Source: a gamma proteobacterium HTCC5015 (GTDB lineage Bacteria > Pseudomonadota > Gammaproteobacteria > HTCC5015). Taken from it: 45,502 nucleotides of DNA. Numbering within the stretch: position 1 is the first letter of the stretch; each line of letters starts with the position of its first letter. The position numbers and the translations under genes are program-made. Below are positions 31,682 through 38,635 of this stretch, piece after piece. Location: NCBI GenBank assembly GCA_000155715.1, contig DS990599.1, forward strand, positions 1 to 45,502, given 5' to 3'. The notes under the pieces were generated by a model. That model did no database searches and had not been told where the DNA came from. It saw only the letters and a list, made by a program, of their open reading frames with translations.

Positions 31682-32545
31682 CTACAAGCCCATCATAGGC
31701 GGCAGCGCAAAGTAACCACCGTGCCCCGCGGGATTGTAGTAACGCGTTTCAAAATCTTGGCGCGCTTCGATCTCGGCCTGCGAGGGGCATTCAATGTTCG
31801 CCCCCTTGCGCGCCAATGTGGCCGTCCACCAACCCGAGGGATAGGTGGGTTGAGAAAAGTGCAAGCTCTTACTGTCTTGGAACCCACTGTCTCGCATGGC
31901 CTGATGCATGGGCTTAATAATGCTGTCTAAGTGGTAGAGCGGCGACTCGCTCTGCTGGCACACCATGCCCCCAGGGCGCAGCGCGCGCAGACAATCACTG
32001 TAAAAACTAGGGCCAAATAAACCCTCGGCAGGACCGATGGGGTCCGTGCTGTCGACGATAATAATGTCTAGAGATTCATCGGCGGCATCGGCAATCCAGC
32101 GGATCGCATCGGCAAACTGCAAGTCGGCGCGCGGGTCCGAGTTGTCGCAACACAGTTCTGGAAAGTGCTTTTCAGAAAGGCGCGTGACTCGCTCATCGAT
32201 ATCGACCTGAACCGCGCGCCTGACGCTGCGGTGCTTGAGCACTTGCTGCAAAGAGCCACAGTCGCCACCGCCGACAATCAAAACATCCTGTGGGTGGCTG
32301 TGATTAAACAGCACGGGGTGCGTCATCATTTCGTGATAGATAAAGTTATCTCGACTGGTCAGCATGACCAAGCCGTCGATGGTCATCAACTTGCCAAAGG
32401 TCAGCGTGTCGTAAATGGCAATCGTTTGAAATTCAGACTGCTCTTCGTGAATCTTTTCGTGGATGTGCAAAGAGAACGCACTGCCGCCCTCGGCGTACTC
32501 CTCTGTGTACCAGTGCGGCTGTCTTAAGGGGCTTTCGTGGCTCAT
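31682..32545 (-). CDS. speE: Spermidine synthase (polyamine aminopropyltransferase)
   Basis: Transfers aminopropyl from decarboxylated SAM to putrescine. The 287-residue product has the N-terminal beta-domain (WYTEEYAEGGSAFSL), LMTIDGLVMLTSRDNFIYHEM, the nucleotide loop VGGGDCGSLQQVLKH, VDIDERV and the catalytic DSTDPIGPAEGLF segment. It lies back to back with speA across about 100 bases, placing two polyamine steps under a shared control region. speD and agmatinase genes are not in the window. Confidence 0.95.
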   Translation of the reverse strand: MSHESPLRQPHWYTEEYAEGGSAFSLHIHEKIHEEQSEFQTIAIYDTLTFGKLMTIDGLVMLTSRDNFIYHEMMTHPVLFNHSHPQDVLIVGGGDCGSLQQVLKHRSVRRAVQVDIDERVTRLSEKHFPELCCDNSDPRADLQFADAIRWIADAADESLDIIIVDSTDPIGPAEGLFGPSFYSDCLRALRPGGMVCQQSESPLYHLDSIIKPMHQAMRDSGFQDSKSLHFSQPTYPSGWWTATLARKGANIECPSQAEIEARQDFETRYYNPAGHGGYFALPPMMGL

Positions 32546-32644
32546 AGCATCGTTCCAATTGATCTTGTCATCAGCGCATTCTAGTACGCCATACTGACTA
32601 AAAAAATGGTTTTATCGCCTGTAGCCATCGCGCATAATTTGCCC

Positions 32645-34507
32645 ATGAGTGCGCTCGACAATAACCGCCAGATCTATCGCATCGACCAGTGGGCCGAGCG
32701 CTATTTTTCCATCGATGCCGAGGGCCATATTTGCCATCAGGCCAGTGGCTACAGTTTGCGCGGCATCGCTCAAACGCTACAGCGCGACGGCTACGATCTT
32801 CCCGTCTTAGTGCGCTTTAACGACATTTTGCGCGACCGCGTTGAGCGGCTCTACCAAGCCTTTTGCCACGCTCTCACCCAGCGGGAAATGGCGCCCCACT
32901 ACACCCCCATCTACCCGATTAAAGTCAATCAGCAAGCCAGCGTCGTCGAGGCGCTACTCAAAGCCGACGCCCCACTGGGACTGGAGGCAGGCAGCAAAGC
33001 CGAGCTGGCGGCGGTCATCGCCAGCGCCCCAGCGGGTGCCACGATTATTTGTAACGGCTACAAGGATCGCGAGTACATTCGCATGGCCTTGATCGCCAAG
33101 CACATGGGGCACGCCTGTTATCTCGTGATCGAGCAAAGCAGCGAGCTGACTTTAGTCAACGAGGTCAGCCGACAACTCGACATTGCCCCCCTGCTCGGCC
33201 TGCGCATTCGCCTAGCCACCTTGGGCACAGGGCGCTGGCAAAACAGCGGTGGCGAGGGCGGCAAATTTGGCCTGACCGCCGCCGAGGCCTACCGACTGAT
33301 CGAAGATCTAAAACAGAGCTCGCAGCTCGAATGTCTGAAACTACTGCACGTACACATGGGATCGCAAATTGCCGAGCTATCGGCCATTGAACAAGGTGTA
33401 CGCGAGATTTGTCAGTTTTACGCCGACCTCTGTGCCCTCGGCGCCCCTCTCGATACCCTCGATATCGGTGGCGGCCTCGGCGTCGACTACGAGGGCTCCG
33501 CCAATCACAGCGAATTCTCCATGGGCTACACACTGTCGGGCTACGCCGAAGCCGTGGTCGCCACGGTTCACGGCGCCATGCAATCGGCCCGCTTGCCCAT
33601 GCCCCAGCTGTTTAGCGAATCGGGGCGCGCTCTCACCGCACACCACGCGGTGCTGTTGACGGAGGTCGGCGACATCGAATCGCCCTTTAACAGCCGCAAC
33701 ACCGTCGAGCTCTCCGACGTCGACCGCCAGTACGCGCCACTGAGCACGCTGTTAAGTGCCCACCATCAATGCCAAGCCAACGATTACGATGCCGCCTTGT
33801 TCGAGACAGCGGACAAGGCCGTGCAACAAGTGTTTCGCGACTACGCTCAGGGGCACTGCTCGCTGAGGCAGCGCATCGCCGCCGAAGAGTGCTACTACGC
33901 GCTGTGCCGCACACTCGACCAACGCGAACGCGAGGCTGCGGAAAAGTACCTGCCCGACGATGTGCGGCAAGCACTGCATCGCAAACTGGCCTCCAAGTTT
34001 TTTTGCAATCTCTCTTTGTTCCAATCGCTGCCCGATGTGTGGGGGATCGACCAAGTCTTTCCTATCGTGCCCCTGCAGCGGCTCGACGAAGCCACCACCG
34101 AATACGCCGTAATCCACGACTTAACCTGCGACTCCGACGGTCAAATTAAGCGCTACGCCTGCACCAACGAATTTGCCCACACCCTGCCCGTGCATGCGGT
34201 TCGAGATGACGAACACTATTTGTTGGGCCTTTTCTTGGTCGGCGCCTATCAAGAAATTCTCGGCGATATGCACAACCTGTTTGGCGACACCCACGCGGTT
34301 AATGTAGAGGCGCACGACCAAGGGCTAGACATCGTGAATATGGAGGTCGGCGACCGAGCCGACCAATTGCTCGAATACGTTCACTACGATCTACAACACA
34401 TGCAGCAACGCTACCGCGATAAGCTAGACGGCCTCCCCCAAGCCGACGAACACCTCGCCTGCCTGATGCGCAACCTGCATCACTACACGTATTTGAATCG
34501 TCGCTAA
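32645..34507 (+). CDS. speA: Biosynthetic arginine decarboxylase
   Basis: PLP-dependent decarboxylation of arginine to agmatine, entry to putrescine and spermidine. The 620-residue product has an N-terminal YRIDQWAERYFSIDAEGH motif, the PLP lysine in YPIKVNQQ near 95, the GGGLGVDYEGSA phosphate-binding loop near 280, and the long helical insert and C-terminal CDSDG motif of the SpeA family. ATG at 32645 fits the family N-terminus; ATG at 32606 would add 13 residues. Neither has a clear ribosome-binding site. pdxB follows after 34 bases. Confidence 0.94.
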   Translation: MSALDNNRQIYRIDQWAERYFSIDAEGHICHQASGYSLRGIAQTLQRDGYDLPVLVRFNDILRDRVERLYQAFCHALTQREMAPHYTPIYPIKVNQQASVVEALLKADAPLGLEAGSKAELAAVIASAPAGATIICNGYKDREYIRMALIAKHMGHACYLVIEQSSELTLVNEVSRQLDIAPLLGLRIRLATLGTGRWQNSGGEGGKFGLTAAEAYRLIEDLKQSSQLECLKLLHVHMGSQIAELSAIEQGVREICQFYADLCALGAPLDTLDIGGGLGVDYEGSANHSEFSMGYTLSGYAEAVVATVHGAMQSARLPMPQLFSESGRALTAHHAVLLTEVGDIESPFNSRNTVELSDVDRQYAPLSTLLSAHHQCQANDYDAALFETADKAVQQVFRDYAQGHCSLRQRIAAEECYYALCRTLDQREREAAEKYLPDDVRQALHRKLASKFFCNLSLFQSLPDVWGIDQVFPIVPLQRLDEATTEYAVIHDLTCDSDGQIKRYACTNEFAHTLPVHAVRDDEHYLLGLFLVGAYQEILGDMHNLFGDTHAVNVEAHDQGLDIVNMEVGDRADQLLEYVHYDLQHMQQRYRDKLDGLPQADEHLACLMRNLHHYTYLNRR

Positions 34508-34541
34508 AGCCAAACTCCAACAGCTGTGGCATCATAAAACG

Positions 34542-35669
34542 ATGAAGATTATCGCCGACGAAAACATCCCCTACTTGCGCGAATGCTTCGGCCAAAGCGC
34601 CGAAGTCGTTTCACTCAATGGCCGCCAGCTCACACGCAGCGACGTCAAAGACGCCGATGCCCTCATCGTGCGTTCGGTCACTCCGGTGGACAAACAGCTA
34701 CTCGAAGAGTCCTCGGTGCGATTTGTCGGCAGTTGCACCATCGGCATCGACCACATCGACACCGACTACCTCGATCAACGCGGCATTCAATTTGCCAGCG
34801 CCCCTGGCTCCAATGCCGACTCCGCCGCTCAGTACACGCTCTGTGCCCTGCTCACACTCGCCCAGCGATTTTCACTCGACCTCAGCAATACCACCGTCGG
34901 CATCGTCGGCTGTGGCAACGTCGGCTCTCGGGTCAAAACACTGGCCGAAGCCGTGGGCTGCCGCACACTGCTGTGTGACCCGCCGCTCGCCGAGCGCGGG
35001 CGCGACGGCTTTGTCTCGCTCGAAGAAGTTGTCGCTAACAGCGACATTACCAGCTTTCATGTGCCACTCACGCGCAAGGGCAGACACCCCACTTGGCGCA
35101 TGATTGATGCCAAACTGCTCGAACACATGCCCGAGCACGGCATTTTAATCAACTGCGCACGGGGCGATTTGATCGACGCCGAAGCCCTGATGGAAGACAT
35201 CAGCCGCCACGATCGCCGCGTCGTGCTCGACGTATGGCCCAACGAGCCGCGCATCGACGCCAAGCTGCTCAGCATGGTGCAAATCGCCACACCGCACATT
35301 GCGGGCTACAGCTTAGATGGCAAGTTGCGCGGTACGGAAATGGTTTACGCCGCCTGCTGCAAGGCGTTGGGCATGAAGTATATAGAACCGCGCGTGGACT
35401 TGAGCCGCACCCAGCCGCTGCACCTCAAAAGCCAGCTCTCCGAACGCGAGGCCATCCATCGCGCCTGCCGCGACTCCTACAACATAGAAGCCGACGACGA
35501 AGCGCTGCGCGAATTGCTCATCCAGCCCAGCTTTGAACAGGGCGCATTCTTTGATCGCCTGAGAAAACACTACCCAGAGCGCCGCGAGTTCGCCGCCTAC
35601 CGCTGCCACGGCGGTTCCGCCGCACTGCGGGAGACACTGTCCAAGCTAGGGTTTGATATCGGCGCTTAG
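34542..35669 (+). CDS. pdxB: Erythronate-4-phosphate dehydrogenase
   Basis: Second step of DXP-dependent pyridoxal phosphate synthesis. The 375-residue product belongs to the D-2-hydroxyacid dehydrogenases: MKIIADENIPYLRECFG start, VRSVTPVDKQLL, the NAD-binding VGIVGCGNVGSRV near 122-134, INCARGDLIDAEAL, and PHIAGYSLDGKLRGT with the catalytic His, then the PdxB-specific C-terminal dimerisation domain (about 290-375). It follows speA, whose product needs PLP. It is the last core gene before the accessory island. Confidence 0.95.
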   Translation: MKIIADENIPYLRECFGQSAEVVSLNGRQLTRSDVKDADALIVRSVTPVDKQLLEESSVRFVGSCTIGIDHIDTDYLDQRGIQFASAPGSNADSAAQYTLCALLTLAQRFSLDLSNTTVGIVGCGNVGSRVKTLAEAVGCRTLLCDPPLAERGRDGFVSLEEVVANSDITSFHVPLTRKGRHPTWRMIDAKLLEHMPEHGILINCARGDLIDAEALMEDISRHDRRVVLDVWPNEPRIDAKLLSMVQIATPHIAGYSLDGKLRGTEMVYAACCKALGMKYIEPRVDLSRTQPLHLKSQLSEREAIHRACRDSYNIEADDEALRELLIQPSFEQGAFFDRLRKHYPERREFAAYRCHGGSAALRETLSKLGFDIGA

Positions 35670-35672
35670 GGT

Positions 35673-35690
35673 GCCTTTATAAGGCTTTTT
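35673..35690 (+). terminator. Short terminator after pdxB
   Basis: GCCTT-TAT-AAGGC followed by five T residues, four bases after the pdxB stop. The stem is short, so termination may be partial. Beyond it, 35691-35778 holds an imperfect inverted repeat (AGTATCGCG ... CGC..GATACT) but nothing I can name. Confidence 0.6.
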
Positions 35691-35778
35691 CGCAGCTCAA
35701 TTGTGTTGCCAATGATTCGATAGAAATTCAGTATCGCGCTCTGAGAAAATACCGTCGCAGTTCAAACTTGATACTACG

Positions 35779-36045
35779 TTATTTTTCATAGTGGTAGCGG
35801 CATGAAATTATGATTAGCTGGTTATCATCGACCGCATAAACCAACCTATTTGTATCGTCGATACGTCTGGACCAAAACCCCGCCAAATTTTCTTTCAAGG
35901 GCTCAGGTTTACCAATCCCCTCAAAGGGGGATCGCTGAGTATCCTGAATCAGTTTATTAATGCGCTTAAGGGTTTTCTTGTCTTGTGTTTGCCAATGTAA
36001 ATAATCTGACCAAGCCTCTCGGGTCCATGAGAGCATTTCAATCAT
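35779..36045 (-). CDS. yoeB: YoeB-type toxin (ribosome-dependent mRNA interferase)
   Basis: Toxin of a type II system; YoeB cleaves mRNA in the ribosomal A site. The 88-residue product matches E. coli YoeB (84 residues) closely in key segments: NKLIQDTQRSPFEGIGKPEPL, the FWSRRI loop with catalytic Arg, RLVYAV and the C-terminal CRYHY with catalytic His/Tyr. The start is taken at ATG 36045, overlapping the yefM stop by 8 bp; ATG 36036, one base after that stop, is the alternative (85 residues). All active-site residues are present, so it is likely functional. Confidence 0.92.
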   Translation of the reverse strand: MIEMLSWTREAWSDYLHWQTQDKKTLKRINKLIQDTQRSPFEGIGKPEPLKENLAGFWSRRIDDTNRLVYAVDDNQLIIISCRYHYEK

Positions 36046-36292
36046 CAATTAGCCCATGCTGCTTGGTTTTACCGGCCCGATATTGCTTAATTGATTTTGC
36101 CAGATGGGCTGCATTTGCAGGACTCTTTAACAAATGAACCGTTTCCATAAGACCGTTGAATTGATCCAACGACATAACCACCGCATCCTCTGAGTCCCTG
36201 CGAGTAATAACAGTGTAGTCCGCATCGCTAACCACTTGATCTAAAACGCTTTTCAGCTTATTTCGAGCGTCAGAAAAATTAATAACTCTCAT
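36038..36292 (-). CDS. yefM: YefM-type antitoxin
   Basis: Neutralises YoeB and represses its own operon. The 84-residue product starts MRVINFSDARNKLKSVLDQV and has the Phd/YefM fold with ITRRDSEDAVVMSLDQFNGLMET, and a C-terminal disordered toxin-binding tail. It has its own promoter and a YefM-type operator immediately upstream, so expression does not depend on an integron promoter. It follows the attC of the TIR-like gene in the same orientation. Confidence 0.93.
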   Translation of the reverse strand: MRVINFSDARNKLKSVLDQVVSDADYTVITRRDSEDAVVMSLDQFNGLMETVHLLKSPANAAHLAKSIKQYRAGKTKQHGLIDD

Positions 36293-36308
36293 AGAAAACC
36301 ACCTAATA

Positions 36309-36354
36309 TGTACAATATATTGGACAATTATAGTCTGTACCGTAAATTGTTCAA
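36309..36354 (-). promoter_or_regulatory. Promoter and operator of yefM-yoeB
   Basis: On the minus strand TTGAAC (36354-36349) and TATAAT (36332-36327) are 16 bases apart, a strong sigma-70 promoter. Just downstream, an imperfect palindrome TGTCCAATATATTGTACA (36326-36309) contains TGTACA, the core known for YefM-YoeB operators, suiting autoregulation. Confidence 0.75.
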
Positions 36355-36370
36355 GTGGTGCTTTCTGGTG

Positions 36371-36435
36371 ATTTAACGCCCGACTTTGCGGCGTGCCGGA
36401 GCGTAGGCACGTCCGACAACAGCCGATTGTTATAC
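36371..36435 (-). other. attC site 1 (integron recombination site) after the TIR-like gene
   Basis: On the minus strand the site runs from GTATAAC (R'') at 36435 to GTTAAAT (R', exact GTTRRRY) at 36371, 65 bp. It begins five bases after the TIR-like stop codon. The arms CGG-A-CGTGCC and GGCACG-CCG pair with a single unpaired A, the extrahelical base expected of an attC. The ends TAACAAT.. and ..GGGCGTTA resemble aadA-type and Vibrio attC ends. Confidence 0.85.
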
Positions 36436-36439
36436 CTAT

Positions 36440-37204
36440 TTAGCTCGATGCTTTAGTGATATTTTCAGGGTTTAGAACAAAGCCTGCCGCTCTAAGCCTA
36501 TCTGCTAATTTTGGTACAGCTTCTTTTACATGGTCATTGAACGGTACATACAGGATTCCTTGAGCATCTGATGGTGCTTCAAGGTGGCCTTTTTTGAGTA
36601 TCGCGACGTTGCCACGACCAACAGCGGATATAAGCATACCCATTTCTAAAACCACGTTTTGGCGGGCTCTTGGCTGCACATTCTCGGCACCATCAGATTT
36701 GGAGTAACCCATATCGTCAGGGGTCATTAGTACAATGCCAAATCTAGCCTGATTATTATTGGTGCCGATTTCGGATTCTAGAGCTTCAATTATTGTTAGG
36801 CCCCCACCACCAGTATTTGCTAGAACAAACGGATCAAGTCCCAACTTGTGCAAAACAAGTTCTAATTGTTCGCGCGAAACAGTGTCATGCCCATGAACTA
36901 CAAAGACTTTTTTATTTGCAGCCGCAGGATTTACTGGAGCATGTGGAGCAGGTGCCTCTGTGGGTGCCTCAGCAGCTTGCTGAGGCGCAGAGCCGGTATA
37001 TGAACCCCACGCTTCTGTTAGTTTATCTTTTACTGGCTTTTTACCTTGAATTTGCACCTTACCAGTCGAGGTATACCAGTTGACAATTGCACCTTCATTA
37101 GTACGAATTTGGTGACCATGTTCTTGGTCTTTAACGTCACCGACAGTAAACCCGCATCCTTTTATTATTGTTTGCAGATCTTCTAAGGTTCCATTGTGAT
37201 TCAT
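36440..37204 (-). CDS. TIR-like predicted nucleotide-binding protein in an integron cassette
   Basis: A 254-residue protein in two parts. Residues 98-254 form a TIR-like domain of the predicted nucleotide-binding family (PF10137 type): KKVFVVHGHD at 98-107, IIEALESEIG, FGIVLMTPDDMG and the hallmark RARQNVVLEMGML at 179-191. Relatives act as NAD-degrading or nucleotide-sensing effectors in anti-phage systems. Residues 1-70 hold a small separate module with NWYTSTGKVQIQGK at 42-55, which recalls the TBP-like N-domain of RNase HIII; an Ala/Pro linker (71-97) joins them. AAGGAG precedes the ATG. attC sites lie on both sides. Defence function is inference. Confidence 0.8.
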   Translation of the reverse strand: MNHNGTLEDLQTIIKGCGFTVGDVKDQEHGHQIRTNEGAIVNWYTSTGKVQIQGKKPVKDKLTEAWGSYTGSAPQQAAEAPTEAPAPHAPVNPAAANKKVFVVHGHDTVSREQLELVLHKLGLDPFVLANTGGGGLTIIEALESEIGTNNNQARFGIVLMTPDDMGYSKSDGAENVQPRARQNVVLEMGMLISAVGRGNVAILKKGHLEAPSDAQGILYVPFNDHVKEAVPKLADRLRAAGFVLNPENITKASS

Positions 37205-37229
37205 TCAAAACTCCTTAGTTTGGATTTGG

Positions 37230-37287
37230 GTATAACGTTGCGAGCAGCGGCGCGTTTTTTTGCGTCCGCTGCCTTGCCTTGTTACGC
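37230..37287 (-). other. attC site 2 after the 118-residue protein gene
   Basis: On the minus strand it runs from GCGTAAC (37287-37281) to GTTATAC (37236-37230), 58 bp. It starts five bases after the preceding stop codon, as attC site 1 does. GCAGCGG-A-CGC pairs with GCG-CCGCTGC leaving one extrahelical A, with an A-rich terminal loop. The TIR-like gene begins 26 bases further on. Confidence 0.88.
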
Positions 37288-37292
37288 AACAC

Positions 37293-37649
37293 TCACTCTT
37301 TTTTGTATATGACTGTTACCGTGCCATTTACCTTGTTTTTGGCAATTTCGTAATCAGGATTGAAGGTTGCCAAATTATGCGCAGCAATACCTACTGCTGA
37401 GAATAACCCAGCAACTTGGGTAACACCTGTTGGTATGACCGCTCCTGCTAAAGCTGCACTTCTATACTCAGTGTAAACCCTACACCGTAGATCTTTTTTT
37501 TCTATTGCGCCTTCTATTTTATTGACGGTAAAAGAGACATCTTTTACCGCAACAACTTTGAAGGACTTTCTAGCTGAAATAAGCTCAGAAAGCTTTCCTT
37601 CGCTTAACTCATCTGATGTGAACTTCTGGACATCAATGTCTTTTGCCAT
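37293..37649 (-). CDS. Unknown 118-residue cassette protein
   Basis: I do not recognise this protein. It starts MAKDIDVQKFTSDELSEGKL and has a charged N-terminal half with strand-like segments, a hydrophobic Ala/Gly-rich stretch at about 70-94 (LAGAVIPTGVTQVAGLFSAVG) that could be one membrane or amphipathic helix, and a C-terminal strand NGTVTVIYKK. There is no signal peptide. GGAG precedes the ATG. It is the sole gene of its cassette, between attC sites 3 and 2, and AT-richer than the flanking core genes. Confidence 0.72.
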   Translation of the reverse strand: MAKDIDVQKFTSDELSEGKLSELISARKSFKVVAVKDVSFTVNKIEGAIEKKDLRCRVYTEYRSAALAGAVIPTGVTQVAGLFSAVGIAAHNLATFNPDYEIAKNKVNGTVTVIYKKE

Positions 37650-37703
37650 GTTTTGGTCTCCGCAGCCCTGTGGATTAGAACTGCTATGCGTAGGGCGGAA
37701 ACC

Positions 37704-37755
37704 GCGTAACAGTTAAGTTAGCGGTGTCAGGCCGCTAATGTCGATGCCGTTAAAT
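37704..37755 (-). other. Probable attC site 3
   Basis: On the minus strand ATTTAAC (exact RYYYAAC, 37755-37749) to GTTACGC (37710-37704), 52 bp, with a perfect TTAGCGG/CCGCTAA stem between. It is shorter than usual and the L boxes are unclear. It is placed correctly to be the start of the 118-residue gene's cassette. Confidence 0.5.
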
Positions 37756-37880
37756 TACTGATAACGGCTCGTTTTTAATAACGAAAACCCAATAAAAACA
37801 AAGCACTGGGTTTTGGGCTCTTGCCTACTTTCTGAAATTAACGGTTTTATGCCGTTAATTTCGTTCGATCAATTTTGATC
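37711..37880. repeat. Cluster of hairpins in a non-coding stretch
   Basis: The 353 bases from 37650 to 38002 hold no gene. Besides attC site 3 they contain GCCGTTA/TAACGGC, AAAACCCA/TGGGTTTT, a perfect 11-bp stem GAAATTAACGG-TTTTATG-CCGTTAATTTC (37834-37862) and GATCAATTTTGATC (37867-37880). This may be a non-coding cassette, degenerate attC material or a structured RNA. From 37881 to 37943 nothing is seen. Confidence 0.6.
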
Positions 37881-37943
37881 TGTCCCTTTTTTATGAATTC
37901 TCTGTAAAGGATCGCCACAATCGGGCTGCGTCCTTTCCAATAT

Positions 37944-38000
37944 AGGGCTAAATCTAGCACGGAGGTGCTCGAATCCCAAAGCGCGGCGAGTGCCATTGAT
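37944..38000. repeat. Direct repeat, left copy, flanking a toxin-antitoxin pair
   Basis: Contains GGCTAAATCTAGCAC and CAAAGCGCGGCGAGTGCC. It is a diverged copy, in the same orientation, of 38546-38595 (GGCTAAATCTGGCAC ... CCAAACGCGGTGAATGCC). The two copies lie about 600 bp apart and enclose the toxin-antitoxin pair. Confidence 0.65.
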
Positions 38001-38002
38001 GG

Positions 38003-38298
38003 TTATGTACGGGCATCCCAACTGGTGGGATTCTTGCGAACGTGAAAGACTGCAGTAATTATGATCTGCTGCTCACGCACCAAATACATTATACGGAATG
38101 GGAAGCGGCGAATAGGAATACGCCTCAAATCTTTATGGAATTTACGGTAGATGAGCGGGTTTGTGAGTAGCTTATCTAAGGCCTCTTCTACGCAAAGAAC
38201 AAGTCATAGCCTAAACCGATTCGCTTACTCTCGTACACCGTGTACTGCTCACCAATATCAAACTCAGCCTCTGGCCAAATTGTGAGCGTATACGTCAT
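38003..38298 (-). pseudogene. ParE/RelE-type toxin gene with a frameshift
   Basis: From ATG 38298 the frame reads MTYTLTIWPEAEFDIGEQYT to GYDLFFA and then hits TAG at 38190-38188. Moving by one base at that point restores VEEALDKLLTNPLIYRKF, then FPFRIMYLV and VFHVRKNPTSW, up to TAA at 38003, a complete ParE-family C-terminus. The total of 296 nt is one base short of a whole number of codons, so one base seems to have been lost near 38190. It could also be a programmed shift or sequence error. The start lies directly after the antitoxin stop. Confidence 0.85.
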
Positions 38299-38499
38299 CT
38301 ATTTGGACAAAATTCGAGCCTTGACGGCCGACCAGCTTGAACCCGAATTTTGGTCGATTTCAAATGCAGCTAACCGACGATCGAGCTCTTCCCGCTGAGG
38401 TGCTGTGACGTCAATCTCAGCATTTTCGGCAATCACACTATCCCAAAGGGTTTCGGCGAGAAGAGTCCGCTCAGAAATGGTCAGTGATTGAATTTCCAT
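38299..38499 (-). CDS. Addiction-module antitoxin (RelB-like, TIGR02574 type)
   Basis: A 66-residue acidic protein: MEIQSLTISERTLLAETLWDSV at its N-terminus and SSWSAVKARI at its C-terminus, the two hallmarks of the putative addiction-module component family. ATG at 38499 fits the family start; ATG at 38535 would add 12 residues. It stands directly upstream of the frameshifted ParE/RelE gene. With the toxin broken, it would now be an orphan antitoxin. Confidence 0.82.
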   Translation of the reverse strand: MEIQSLTISERTLLAETLWDSVIAENAEIDVTAPQREELDRRLAAFEIDQNSGSSWSAVKARILSK

Positions 38500-38545
38500 C
38501 GTAGTAAGACTCTTGCAAGAACACTCATCATTCATGCTAGCACAA

Positions 38546-38595
38546 GGCTAAATCTGGCACAGGTGGCGTCCATACCTCCAAACGCGGTGAATGCC
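38546..38595. repeat. Direct repeat, right copy
   Basis: The second copy of the repeat at 37944-38000, upstream of the antitoxin gene. The best-kept blocks are GGCTAAATCT-R-GCAC and CGCGG-Y-GA-R-TGCC. The middle is diverged. Confidence 0.65.
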
Positions 38596-38635
38596 GTATT
38601 TTTTGTGCTTAGCACTAATCCTTTAATCCGTTCTC

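Noticed and set aside
35691-35778. attC site after yoeB
   Set aside because: An imperfect AGTATC..GATACT inverted repeat is present, but no GTTRRRY end and no paired R/L boxes could be found.
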